Of a stretch of DNA of 64,000 nucleotides, positions 42,701-49,845 are shown in pieces. Below the pieces are notes generated by a model. The model had not been told where the DNA came from. It saw nothing but the letters and a program-made list of their open reading frames with translations, and did no database searches. Source of the stretch: an uncultured Saprospiraceae bacterium (GTDB lineage Bacteria > Bacteroidota > Bacteroidia > Chitinophagales > Saprospiraceae); NCBI GenBank assembly GCA_938045585.1, contig CALIAU010000010.1:62001-126000 (forward strand). The letters run 5' to 3'. How positions within the stretch are numbered: the stretch's first letter is position 1; each line of letters begins with the position of its first letter. The position numbers and the translations under genes were made by a program.

Positions 42701-44210
42701 ACTTTTGCGACCGATACTAAGTTTGCGTAAGGTAGACCTTACCTATCGGGAAGATTATTCCACAGTTATTCCTGGGTTTTTGGGTGAGCCAGAATTACTG
42801 GGACTATCCGGAGGCTTTGGTGCGCCGGGATGGGATTTTGTGGGAGGAATCCAACCAGATTTAACATTGGATAATGATGGGAGAAACAACTGGTTATTCA
42901 GAGCTGCTGATCAGAATTGGTTAAATAGTAGTTCAGCTTTTAACCAACAGATACTACAGAATCAAGCAAAGAATTACGAGGCGAAGATAAAGGTGGAGCC
43001 TTGGAAGGATGTGAAGATAGATGTGAATTTCAAAAAGAACTATTCTATTAATCATACAGAGAACTTTAGGTTTAAAGAGCAAGAGTTTGGTGATTTCAGG
43101 CAGTTGGCATTAAATGACATAGGCTCTTTTGAATACACCTACTTTTCATTGCCGACCTTATTTAATGATTCGGATGATGGACTGAAGCAGTTATTTGCAA
43201 CGTTTGAAGATAACAGAACTATTATATCAGATAGGCTACCGAATGAAACAGGTGCTGGAGAACATAGTGTGGATGGTAGCGCATATGCGCAGGGATATGG
43301 TGCATTGAGTTCTGAGGTCTTGATACCCGCCTTTCTTGCAGCCTATACAAATGGTGATCCTAATACTGTGTTCTTGGATTTAGAAAATGAGGTTGCGAAG
43401 ACATCGTTTATACCAAAGCCAAATTGGAAGATGACATATAATGGTTTGTCTAAGTTGGCTATGTTTAAAGATATTTTCTCAAGTTTCAGTTTAGAGCATG
43501 GATATTCGAATACTCTCCGTGTGAGTAGGTTTAGTACAGATCCAGAGTTTAATGCGAGCAGTCCATTTGGAGGGTTTAAGCAGAATGGAAATTACTTTTC
43601 TCGTGTAGAGATTCCAGAAGTAGTTGTGCAGGAGCGCTTTGATCCTATCATTGGGGTAAAGATGAAGACTAGAAACGATGCAAACTTTGGAATTGCGTAC
43701 AGGAAGTCTAGAACACTAGCCCTGTCCTCGATAGCTAAGACAGTGGATGAGCAAAGAAATACGGAGTTGTCTTTTGAGGTGGGTTATACATTTAGGAATG
43801 TGAATATTGGATTCCTTACAAACGATAGTGGAAAGAATAAGCGAAAGAATAGAGACGACAAGGACGATGAGGCAGAAAAAGATGATAAGAAAGATTCGCA
43901 GGTGGATAGAAACAGAAGAAATAACAAACGAGGTGTCATAAATACACGTGGAAGAGACTTAGTCTTTAATCTGGATTTTGCCTTTAGTGATAATGTGTCC
44001 TTTGTACACAGGATAGATCAGGGTAATAGTGCTGAGCCTACCAGAGGATTGGAGTCCTTGCGTATTAGCCCATCTGTAGACTATGAAGTAAACGAAAACT
44101 TCACATTAAGAATGTTTGTTGAATACTCGAAAACAAAACCAAGATTATCTACTTCGTTTCCTATTACCAGTATTCTGGGAGGGTTAACGATGCGATTTAA
44201 TCTTAACTAA
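36729..44210 (+). CDS. sprA: Type IX secretion / gliding motility translocon protein SprA
   Basis: A 2,493-aa protein from ATG 36729 (MLQLRLKLISTAFVVLVVVI, a signal peptide). The in-frame TTG at 36669 would add 20 residues before the signal peptide and is not used. Size and order fit SprA/Sov, the very large outer-membrane barrel that exports T9SS cargo: an N-terminal segment with TPTIMTFEEYVEWQNKEQEKRYF, repeated TFGGDYQRIQNPNIP..NGGFDFDMDIKMN-type strands, long acidic loops, and a C-terminal part rich in barrel strands ending LGGLTMRFNLN. Its substrates here include the four CTD proteins of this window. Followed by a terminator. Confidence 0.94.
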   Translation: MLQLRLKLISTAFVVLVVVIRVFGTGNTVPEPWIYDAEIVVDTIPLQDNYDNSIYDTYENPFDLKPTNIVQTAEYDPVTGNYVIYEKIGEEYFRTPTIMTFEEYVEWQNKEQEKRYFQELAGINTDYKSSSGIVDPISKIDIKDNLVDRLFGGTEVDLQPQGNIDLTFGGDYQRIQNPNIPVRNQTNGGFDFDMDIKMNVDGTIGKKMKLGFNYDTQATFDFDRKIKLEYDTEAFSEDDIIKKLEAGNVSLPLRSSLIQGAQSLFGLKTELQFGKLRLTGIASQQKSKNESLNIQSGSSVQEFEIRPDEYDENRHFFISHYHRDTYERTLSNLPYLNTPFRINNIQVWVSDDRADYQQNSTQICFISDLAEPNEDRFSNPDAMYEVLGPIFPDVYLGADDLRLPDNNVNTLYRNATGNGLVDDENARRKDMTSSILKGGQYGLTQTRDFEVQRGRLLSRSEYSFNPELGFISLNVRLQPNQVMGIAYDYFYTENCDTLYSVGELSQDAVFSDTNEEGEVEPTSVLYVKMLKSSNQRVDNPNWDLMMKNVYPLRTNTLDQNDFEFDIFFEDDANGTLVKFLPFPGAESSPLLNLFQLDRLNSFGDPQPDGIFDFVPGVTVIPGAGSMVFPVLEPFGSSIDSLLAPLGIPQEDIDEFKFNELYDTTVVIARQLLEKNKFLMKGRVKSSSSSEISLGAWNIPNGSVRVTAGGDVLTEGVDYEIDYGIGRIRIINQAYLQSGVPIRVSYEDNSVFSLQQKTMLGLRADYEVNDKLALGATYLRLFERPFTEKVNVGDDPINNRIFGADLSYSTESEAITKLVDKLPLYSTNEPSTFNFSAEVAALKPGHSSAINLSDQDGGVVSIDDFEGAVSGFPLGSQTNRWFLASTPVEFPEGDLVNDLAYGANRALLNWYTIDRTGRNANDNDDPYSQLVQQNDIFQRDIPVGQLPDLFTFDLSYYPEERGPYNFDQVGGTDFSAGVDPTSLDEIKLLEPETRWGGIMRYFNNSDFQAANYEFIEFWLLDPYLEGDEIRGKDHLPDEAGKLIFHLGNVSEDILNDNQQFFENTISVDPNEVGPVAQTTWGDVPLNPPTNNAFDLNNREEQDLGLDGLDNSGEAVKYDDWIMSLESAGFDGSVLRDDPANDDFIYFLDPAWPDEATLFERYQQFNGPEGNAPDGTQNERGNPNPDTEDLNSNFSLDEGENYYKYEVDLINNNGELTTEGIRYYRSTTTSTDGRRWYQFQIPINEVNEANTVGQIQGFRSIQFIRMIMQGFSTPKTLRLAEFRLLRNQWRKADPVCRGLDGDPPPELILNVGDVGLEEDSNRDPFGYELPKGIQQEQLFGTFSQVLQDEKSLSMSFEGLTDSCEVAMNKLTEIDMRLFKRLQMFVHAEDKAGREINDGDISLFIRLGKDFVDHYYEYEIPLTMSRVGEPMDADESEQVWRTENFLDFPLSLFTELKKERNVANGILTEEFGRPYNDLITRVEEEVDVNKERHLLNVKGNPNLGQIKGIQIGIKVSEGVSAPTEGFCGSVWVNELRANGLEERGGFAGLARMDIQLADLGSLSAAGGYSSVGWGALDQKLADRSLDEFINYDLAANFELGKFVPSSWGLSVPFYAQYSKNIRNPKYDPYDRDLDVNEVIEIAETPEQIQLVKERSQEVSTIRTVNFTNVRKTRQGKKGSAKPWDVENLSASYAFTEVERRDPILKEDNSKDYRVGVNYNYAAKGYNIQPFKKLVKSKYLKFISELNFNPIPSSFSFGSEVRRFSSQRTFREPAAPVFQFNDRRFDWTRDYDLKWDLTKALKLSFTAANQSVIDEYRQVGIAADPADRQWVNERGEDVTDQVNNGGSDAVSKYWKDNLRSGGRVKDYNHRLGLTYNIPFKNFPGLEWITGKAQYRSDYAWTAGALIAIDTEGNGPGNVIQNSQDRSLTAGFNLEKLYERIGYFKRLEGKGSKKSKRSRRSVRDNANDLSSADGKKKTERAKNTDTGGGASFIEKLLLRPILSLRKVDLTYREDYSTVIPGFLGEPELLGLSGGFGAPGWDFVGGIQPDLTLDNDGRNNWLFRAADQNWLNSSSAFNQQILQNQAKNYEAKIKVEPWKDVKIDVNFKKNYSINHTENFRFKEQEFGDFRQLALNDIGSFEYTYFSLPTLFNDSDDGLKQLFATFEDNRTIISDRLPNETGAGEHSVDGSAYAQGYGALSSEVLIPAFLAAYTNGDPNTVFLDLENEVAKTSFIPKPNWKMTYNGLSKLAMFKDIFSSFSLEHGYSNTLRVSRFSTDPEFNASSPFGGFKQNGNYFSRVEIPEVVVQERFDPIIGVKMKTRNDANFGIAYRKSRTLALSSIAKTVDEQRNTELSFEVGYTFRNVNIGFLTNDSGKNKRKNRDDKDDEAEKDDKKDSQVDRNRRNNKRGVINTRGRDLVFNLDFAFSDNVSFVHRIDQGNSAEPTRGLESLRISPSVDYEVNENFTLRMFVEYSKTKPRLSTSFPITSILGGLTMRFNLN

Positions 44211-44240
44211 GATGCAATAAATACTAACAAGTAACTAGAG

Positions 44241-44273
44241 GTGGTGCGGCGATGGCTGTGCCACTTTTTTTTT
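44241..44273 (+). terminator. Intrinsic terminator of sprA
   Basis: GTGGTGCGGC pairs with GCTGTGCCAC (three G-T wobbles) around GATG, followed by nine T. It begins 30 bases after the sprA stop. Confidence 0.82.
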
Positions 44274-44274
44274 G

Positions 44275-44500
44275 ACTGGATGGAGCGGATGGAGTGGACT
44301 AACGGACTAAGCGGACGAAACGGACAGAACGGATGAACGGATGAACGGACAGAACGGACGAAACGGATGAACGGATGAGCGGACGAAACGGACTAACGGA
44401 CTAACAGACGAACGGATGTACAGACTAAGCGGACGAAACAGACAGAGTGAACGAAAGCGGATGTACGGACAGAGCGATAGAGCGGACGAACGGATAAAAT
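44275..44500 (+). repeat. Degenerate CGGA tandem tract
   Basis: About nineteen CGGA words occur in 225 bases, spaced 8-10 bases and linked as CGGACGAAA, CGGATGAA, CGGACAGAA or CGGACTAA. Spacing is not a multiple of three and an ORF through it (44416-44601) is not credible. It lies between the sprA and mscL terminators, so it is probably not transcribed. A similar, shorter tract in reverse orientation is at 1198-1245. Confidence 0.85.
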
Positions 44501-44504
44501 GGAA

Positions 44505-44536
44505 TAAAAAAAAGGGAAACCAAATGGTTTCCCTTT
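44505..44536 (-). terminator. Intrinsic terminator of mscL
   Basis: AAAGGGAAACCA and TGGTTTCCCTTT form a perfect 12-bp stem with loop AA (44511-44536). On the minus strand it is followed by a T-run (44505-44513), 23 bases after the mscL stop. Confidence 0.9.
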
Positions 44537-44558
44537 ATACATTCAGTGTTCTAAAGGA

Positions 44559-44954
44559 TTACTTCTTCAGAGCATCTCTAATTTCTGCTAATAAAGTTTG
44601 ATCAGCAGTTGGTGCTGGATCTGGAGCTGCTCCCATAAATTTGATCTTGGATTTAGCAAGCATAAATAATACCCATCCTACGATCAGTAAATTAATGATT
44701 GAATTTATCCATTTACCATATCGGATTGCATTTGCTGGTTTTGTAACAGTACCATCAGCAGCAATTTCAGCTGGACTTAATACTTTTTGCATAGATCCGA
44801 AATCAAGACCTCCTGCGAAATGTCCCACAATAGGCATGATGATATCGTTTACAAATCCATTTACCACAAGGCCAACAGCTCCTGCAAGAATAACTGCTAT
44901 CGCAAAATCGATAACATTACCCGTCATGATAAATTCTTTAAATTCTTTAAGCAT
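44559..44954 (-). CDS. mscL: Large-conductance mechanosensitive channel
   Basis: 131 aa. N-terminal helix LKEFKEFIMTGNVIDFAIAVILAGAVGLVVNGFVNDIIMPIVG is the first membrane helix of MscL, followed by a periplasmic loop, the second helix INLLIVGWVLFMLAKSKI and a short C-terminal helix (LLAEIRDALKK). It opens on membrane tension to release solutes during osmotic downshock. Normal length. Monocistronic with its own terminator. Confidence 0.95.
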   Translation of the reverse strand: MLKEFKEFIMTGNVIDFAIAVILAGAVGLVVNGFVNDIIMPIVGHFAGGLDFGSMQKVLSPAEIAADGTVTKPANAIRYGKWINSIINLLIVGWVLFMLAKSKIKFMGAAPDPAPTADQTLLAEIRDALKK

Positions 44955-45046
44955 GATTTTCGTTTTAGTTAAAAATAGAGTTAATAATTAAGTGTCGTTT
45001 AGTAAGACGTTAAAAGTGAAAATACGTAACATATAAGAACTTTTTA

Positions 45047-45493
45047 TTATAAATACATAGGTTTTAAGATTCCTTCTTCCAAAGAGATAAACGTTTCGGT
45101 TCTAGCAATACCTTCAATAATTTGAACTTGGCTATTAAGAATTTGCATTAAATGGTCATTATTCTTAGCATATACCTTAGCAAAAATTGAATAATTCCCC
45201 GTTGTGAAGTGCGCCTCACTAATTTCCGGTATCGTTCTCATCGCTGAGATTACGGTCCTATAATTTTTGGCTTTTTCAAGGAAAATCCCAATAAATGCAA
45301 TGGTTGTGTAGCCTAAAGCCTTGTAATTAATCTTTGCAGTGTAGGCATCTATGATTCCTTTCTTTTCTAACTTTTTTAGTCTTTGTTGAATAGCTACGTT
45401 AGAAATTTCAATTTCTTTTGCCACTTCTGTGATTGCAAGTCGGCTGTTAGCCAAAATGCTGTTTATTATTTTAATATCTATCTCATCTATCAT
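45047..45493 (-). CDS. Lrp/AsnC-family transcriptional regulator
   Basis: 148 aa: N-terminal winged helix-turn-helix (LANSRLAITEVAKEIEISNVAIQQRLKKLEKKGII, residues ~12-48), then the RAM ligand-binding domain (YTTIAFIGIFLEKAKNYRTVI..., GNYSIFAKVYAKNNDHLMQIL). Family members bind amino acids and form octamers. It is divergent from asnB across 76 bases, and AsnC-type proteins commonly control neighbouring asparagine genes, so it probably regulates asnB and itself from that gap (inference). Confidence 0.9.
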   Translation of the reverse strand: MIDEIDIKIINSILANSRLAITEVAKEIEISNVAIQQRLKKLEKKGIIDAYTAKINYKALGYTTIAFIGIFLEKAKNYRTVISAMRTIPEISEAHFTTGNYSIFAKVYAKNNDHLMQILNSQVQIIEGIARTETFISLEEGILKPMYL

Positions 45494-45569
45494 TAAAAAT
45501 ATTAATTTACTTGCAATATATGATTTAAATAATTAAGTTTAATCTGTATTTTGGTTAAAATAGTAAATT

Positions 45570-47153
45570 ATGTGCGGTATTTTTGCAGCAATTGACACAA
45601 AAAAGGATAAAAAATTCCTTTTTCCTCACTATCAGAAGATCCAACATAGAGGTCCAGATGATAGTACGTACAGAGAAATTAGTGAAAAAATTCACTTTGG
45701 TTTTCACAGATTAGCAATAAATGGATTACATCCTGCCAGTAATCAGCCCTTTTTTATAGATGGCGTATGGTTGATTGCCAATGCTGAAATATTCAATTAC
45801 AAGGCTTTAGCTGAGGAATATGCATTGCATCTACAGACAGATAGTGATTGTGAAGTGCTCATTCATTTATATAAAAAACTAGGCTTAACAAAGATGTTGG
45901 ATCTATTGGTAGGTGAGTTTGCATTTGTCTTGTATGATATAGAAAAGGATACTGTATTTGCATGCAGAGATCATTTAGGTATCCGTGGTATGTACATGGG
46001 TAGGGATGAAGACGGTGCGACGTATTTTGCGAGTGAGGCAAAGGCCTTAAGTTTTTGTTCTCAGCTCAAACAATTTCCGCCAAGACATATTTGGGATAGC
46101 ACAACAGGTACATTTAGCTCCTATTATGAGCTGAGTTTTCCACAGCACTCAGACCAATCAGAAAAGACACATTTAAGAGAGATAAAAACACTGTTTACTA
46201 AGGCAGTGAAAGATCGTATGCTTTCTGATAGAAAGATTGGTTGTCTATTAAGTGGAGGATTAGATTCATCTTTAGTTTCGGCGATTGTTGCTAGGGAGGC
46301 ATTAGACCCAAAGGATATAGAGACCTTTTCTATAGGAATGGAGGGTTCCCCTGATTTAATTGCTGCACAAAAGGTAGCAGACCATATTGGGACTACCCAT
46401 CATAGTATTGTGTTTACTGAGCAACAATTTTTAGATGGATTAAAGGAAACTGTATATATCACTGGCTCATTTGATGTGACGACTATTCGGGCATCGGTTG
46501 GGCACCAGTTAGTAAGTAATTGGATAAAGGAAAATTCGGATGTGAAAGTGCTTTTTACTGGGGAGACAATTGATGAAATGGGATCCTACCTTTATTTTCA
46601 GCAAGCACCCTCAGCGGAAGAATTCCAAAAAGAGGGTATACGTTTATTACAAGATATTCACTTCTTTGATATGTTACGAGGGGATAGAAGCATATCATCC
46701 GCAGGACTGGAAGCACGAGTTCCTTTTGCAGATAGGGAGTTTGTGGAGTACTTTATGGGAATTGATCCAGCCTTACGCATGTTTGATGGGACAGAAAAAA
46801 TAGAGAAGTATTTACTTCGCAAAGCCTTTGAGGACGAGGACTTAGTTCCCAAAGATGTATTATGGCGCAGAAAAAATGGGTTTTCTGATTCCGTAAGTAA
46901 AAAGACAAGGTCATGGTCTACAGTCATACAAGACTATGTACACACGCTCGTAAGTAATAAAGAATTTGAAGAGTCAAAAGACAGATATGCACATGATAGG
47001 CCTCTCACCAAAGAAGGATATTGGTATAGAAAAGTGTTTGAACAGTTCTATGGTGAATTTGATGCTGCGACACCTTATCAGTGGTTACCTAGATGGTGCG
47101 GAGAAGTTACTGACCCATCAGCAAGAGTCTTAGAAATGTATAAGGCAGATTAG
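45570..47153 (+). CDS. asnB: Asparagine synthetase B (glutamine-hydrolysing)
   Basis: Makes asparagine from aspartate, glutamine and ATP. Cys2 directly after the initiator Met (MCGIFAAID) is the glutaminase nucleophile; KIQHRGPDDS and FAFVLYD belong to the N-terminal class II amidotransferase domain (~1-185). The synthetase domain has the pyrophosphate loop LLSGGLDSS (~226), LFTGETIDEMGSYLYF and the later GLEARVPFADREFV. 527 aa is close to bacterial AsnB; compared with the usual motif SGEGADE the loop reads TGETIDE. Divergent from an Lrp/AsnC regulator; bidirectional terminator downstream. Confidence 0.93.
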   Translation: MCGIFAAIDTKKDKKFLFPHYQKIQHRGPDDSTYREISEKIHFGFHRLAINGLHPASNQPFFIDGVWLIANAEIFNYKALAEEYALHLQTDSDCEVLIHLYKKLGLTKMLDLLVGEFAFVLYDIEKDTVFACRDHLGIRGMYMGRDEDGATYFASEAKALSFCSQLKQFPPRHIWDSTTGTFSSYYELSFPQHSDQSEKTHLREIKTLFTKAVKDRMLSDRKIGCLLSGGLDSSLVSAIVAREALDPKDIETFSIGMEGSPDLIAAQKVADHIGTTHHSIVFTEQQFLDGLKETVYITGSFDVTTIRASVGHQLVSNWIKENSDVKVLFTGETIDEMGSYLYFQQAPSAEEFQKEGIRLLQDIHFFDMLRGDRSISSAGLEARVPFADREFVEYFMGIDPALRMFDGTEKIEKYLLRKAFEDEDLVPKDVLWRRKNGFSDSVSKKTRSWSTVIQDYVHTLVSNKEFEESKDRYAHDRPLTKEGYWYRKVFEQFYGEFDAATPYQWLPRWCGEVTDPSARVLEMYKAD

Positions 47154-47280
47154 TTCGCCTTATACAAAAAGCTTTTCTTTGTTTCGCACTGGTGTCACGG
47201 CCTGACTGCGTTCCTTTGAAGATGCTTATGCTTGTTAGCAGGTTAGCAAAAAGTGTGGGCACTAAATTTTAGAATATAAA

Positions 47281-47310
47281 AAAGCAGTGCATCAAACGAT
47301 GCACTGCTTT
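47281..47310. terminator. Bidirectional terminator between asnB and the lamin-tail gene
   Basis: AAAGCAGTGCATC (47281-47293) and GATGCACTGCTTT (47298-47310) form a perfect 13-bp stem with loop AAAC, with A/T-rich flanks on both sides. The two neighbouring genes converge on it. Confidence 0.88.
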
Positions 47311-47339
47311 TATGTTCGAATTATACTTGTTGTAGTTTC

Positions 47340-48428
47340 TTATATCTTCATAATACGTTTTGTCATCGAGTTGCTGCTTGATTCAATGCGTACTATATAC
47401 ATTCCTTCTGAAAAGTTTGAAAGATTAAAAGTGGATCCGCCATCAGATTCTAAGATCAATTGACCTCCTCTTGTAAAAATCATCACTCTTTCAATATCAT
47501 CTCCTCTTACTGAAAATTGATCTTCTACCACTGTGCTACTGATGCGTACATCCATTTCTTTTTCGATCATAACACTTTTCACCTCTGATCTTGTCTCCGT
47601 TCCATTAAGGTCATACTGAGTAAGCCTGTAGTAGTTAATTCCTGCAGAAGCATCTGTATGTGTAAATGTGTAATCATATCCTCTTGCTGACCTTGATTCT
47701 TCCGTTCCAACTGATTCAAAGTTTTTAGCATCTGTACTCCAGTCGATAGAAAAATAGTCGTTGTTTATTTCGGTTGCAGTACTCCATTCAATAAGTACAT
47801 CTCCTCTTTCTTCTACAACATCAAAGCTTTTCATCTCTACTGGAAGTGCTATAAGTAAGGCTTCAGGAAGGTAATCACATCCTGGATTTGCTTCACCACA
47901 TGCACCTGATAAGTTAACACATTCTGGTTCTGGTGCACACCATTCTTCACAGCAGACAGCATTTGCAGGCGCATCAGCACAATCAAGACTTCCCCAAGTT
48001 GCAGAAATGGCATCTGTTCCATCTGATAAATTAATTACCTCTCCAGGTTCAGAAATCCATGGTGTTGGATCATTTAAGTCTACTACACAGGGAGGAGCTG
48101 TTCCAGTCCAGTCCGTTACAAGAACTATACATTTACCGGGAGCCATTGTTGTTCCACCCGGGAAAGTATATTCAGCAGGTCCAGAACTGTGATCTCCAAG
48201 AGTCCATCCAGAAATATCAGCTGTTGTTGAGCCAGTATTACATATTTCAACAAATTCGTCCGTAGTTTCTATGACTCCGTCGCCATCCGTATCTATACCT
48301 GCAGGATCTGCAGATCTATTTGTGTAAATAGAAGTAATTTCTACACCACCTAGATCGCACTGAGCAGTCATAGGGATTGAAAATATTATGAATAAGCAAA
48401 TAAAAAGTAGTGTGTTTCTCATTATCAA
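47340..48428 (-). CDS. Secreted lamin-tail-domain protein with T9SS sorting domain
   Basis: Signal peptide (RNTLLFICLFIIFSIPMTAQ), then a lamin tail domain (residues ~22-150) with DEFVEICNTGSTTADISGWTLGD and YTFPGGTTMAPGKCIVLVTD. A cysteine-rich spacer follows (CCEEWCAPEPEC...), then the common Bacteroidota segment PVEMKSFDVVEERGDVLIEWSTATEINNDYF. The terminal T9SS type A sorting domain has VMIFTRGGQLIL, FNLSNFSEGMYIVRI and SMTKRIMKI. Predicted to be exported to the surface through SprA. Function of the lamin-tail domain here unknown; in bacteria it often accompanies surface nucleases or adhesins. Confidence 0.85.
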   Translation of the reverse strand: MIMRNTLLFICLFIIFSIPMTAQCDLGGVEITSIYTNRSADPAGIDTDGDGVIETTDEFVEICNTGSTTADISGWTLGDHSSGPAEYTFPGGTTMAPGKCIVLVTDWTGTAPPCVVDLNDPTPWISEPGEVINLSDGTDAISATWGSLDCADAPANAVCCEEWCAPEPECVNLSGACGEANPGCDYLPEALLIALPVEMKSFDVVEERGDVLIEWSTATEINNDYFSIDWSTDAKNFESVGTEESRSARGYDYTFTHTDASAGINYYRLTQYDLNGTETRSEVKSVMIEKEMDVRISSTVVEDQFSVRGDDIERVMIFTRGGQLILESDGGSTFNLSNFSEGMYIVRIESSSNSMTKRIMKI

Positions 48429-48739
48429 TTTTTAAGTTTTCGAATTTTATAATCCAAGTGCGGTGGTTTCGAACCGTCACTTATATGACATCCTTTAAAC
48501 CCTATACCCGAAGATTATTTAATTATTTAAGACTTTTTAACAGGTAAAATGTAAACTAGTTTACATTTGATTTTCAAAGTGATTTCGATCGATTTATGAG
48601 TTAAATAGGCAGTCTTAGCTTGAATAATGCAGTGTTGAGATTCTTCCGCTTATAAAGTGTATTCATCAAAAAAATCCAACTAAATTGCTTTAAATGTTTT
48701 TGCAGCGATACATAAAAATCTGAAAGAATATTCGCTTAA
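48429..48739. other. Intergenic gap, nothing recognised
   Basis: A 311-base AT-rich gap between two minus-strand genes. A small palindrome (CGGTGGTTTCGAACCG, 48461-48476) is present. No ORF, tRNA, terminator or member of the repeat families was seen. It probably holds the promoter of the lamin-tail gene, but no clear TAnnTTTG was found. Confidence 0.5.
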
Positions 48740-49261
48740 CTAAATAATTTGATTGGAAGAAGTCTCGGATATTAGCTGATTTAATTGGTCTTTATTATTG
48801 ATAATATAGACTCGTTTGCTTTTTGGCAGCTTGCTAAGTTTCTTAAGTAAAGCGGATTTATTTCTGAGATTAAAAGTGAGTACATAGTGCAGGAATTCAA
48901 GATCAAAGCGTTCTCGACAGCCTTCAGTCATATCTGGACGTGTAGTACGCCAATATTTAATTGTTCTTGAAATAACACGGTACAGGGCCTTGTAAGTGGG
49001 AACTAATAGTAGTATTACTGTGTCTGCTCGCTCTAAGCGTAGATCCATTGTGCTGCCATAGTTACCATCGATAATCCAAGCCTCTTTCTTAGCCAGTGCT
49101 TGCACGATAGGTTCCCATTCTGATTTGGGTTTTTCAACCCAACCGGCTTGCCAATAAAATTGATCTAGATGATACAGGGGTAGCTTGAGTATATCTTTTA
49201 GTTGTCTGGCTAGTGTAGACTTGCCTGCTCCACAGGAACCTATGATCATTATCCGTTTCAT
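48740..49261 (-). CDS. P-loop kinase-like protein (FlaR / topology modulation family)
   Basis: 173 aa with Walker A IIGSCGAGKSTLARQL at residues ~5-20, then LPLYHLDQFYWQAGWVEKP, WIIDGNYGSTMDLRLERADTVILL and a basic RTIKYWRTTRPDMTEGCRERFD lid segment. This is the pattern of the adenylate-kinase-like family often annotated as DNA topology modulation protein FlaR; the true substrate is unknown. It follows the GNAT acetyltransferase gene by nine bases, probably one transcript. Confidence 0.82.
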   Translation of the reverse strand: MKRIMIIGSCGAGKSTLARQLKDILKLPLYHLDQFYWQAGWVEKPKSEWEPIVQALAKKEAWIIDGNYGSTMDLRLERADTVILLLVPTYKALYRVISRTIKYWRTTRPDMTEGCRERFDLEFLHYVLTFNLRNKSALLKKLSKLPKSKRVYIINNKDQLNQLISETSSNQII

Positions 49262-49270
49262 CAGAATATG

Positions 49271-49780
49271 TTATTTGCTTGTAAGCAAAAAGATGAAGTG
49301 ATCTTTATTTGGCTTTTTGAATTTTTGGTATTCTACTCCTTCAAGTAATTTGGCACCTAGCTTCATCATAGCAACCTTGGATCTCAGGTTGTCTCGGTCT
49401 ACGTAATAGAGAACATGGGTCCAATATTGAAATGCATGTTCCATCATCAAATGTTTGAATGACTTGTTGTAAACGCCTCCCCAATATTTCCTCATAAGAA
49501 AAGACCAACCTATTTCTATTGCCTTGTCAACGTTTGGGATAAGATTAAATCTGGAGCTTCCTATTATTTCGTTTGTTTTTGCATCTAATATGACCAAGGC
49601 ACCACCCGTTTCTAAGGAGCTTTTAAAAAATCCTTCAAAGACCTCTCGCTTATATCGTTTAACGGGGTGTTGTTCCCAGATAAGCGGATCATTGGCAGCA
49701 GCATACAAGTCTTCGAAATCTCCTGCAGCTAATGGTCGGATTTTTACTAGATTATTTGATAAATGGGGCTGTCTTTCCAT
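49271..49780 (-). CDS. GNAT-family N-acetyltransferase
   Basis: A ribosomal-protein/amino-acid type GNAT: VKIRPLAAGDFEDLYAAANDPLIWEQHP at the start, ALVILDAKTNEIIGSSRFN as beta4-beta5, EIGWSFLMRKYWGGVYNKSFKHLMMEHAF around the acetyl-CoA-binding region, and VDRDNLRSKVAMMKLGAKLLEGVEYQKF near the end. Acceptor unknown. ATG 49780 is chosen: the ATG codons near 49807 lie inside the aconitase terminator hairpin (49792-49820). Nine bases separate it from the kinase-like gene. Confidence 0.85.
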   Translation of the reverse strand: MERQPHLSNNLVKIRPLAAGDFEDLYAAANDPLIWEQHPVKRYKREVFEGFFKSSLETGGALVILDAKTNEIIGSSRFNLIPNVDKAIEIGWSFLMRKYWGGVYNKSFKHLMMEHAFQYWTHVLYYVDRDNLRSKVAMMKLGAKLLEGVEYQKFKKPNKDHFIFLLTSK

Positions 49781-49791
49781 AGGCTGTAAAT

Positions 49792-49820
49792 AAAAAAAAG
49801 CCATCAAGATTGATGGCTTT
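49792..49820 (-). terminator. Intrinsic terminator of the aconitase gene
   Basis: On the minus strand AAAGCCATCA and TGATGGCTTT form a perfect 10-bp stem with a four-base loop, followed by a T-run that ends 12 bases before the acetyltransferase start. It is 25 bases after the aconitase stop. Confidence 0.88.
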
Positions 49821-49845
49821 CTAAGTTAGAGTTAATTTATATTAT

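Noticed and set aside
44416-44601. ORF in the CGGA tract
   Set aside because: It crosses the tandem tract and the mscL terminator and overlaps the mscL end.
48461-48477. tRNA T-arm (GGTTTCGAACC)
   Set aside because: The word resembles a T-loop, but no acceptor, D or anticodon stem can be built around it on either strand.
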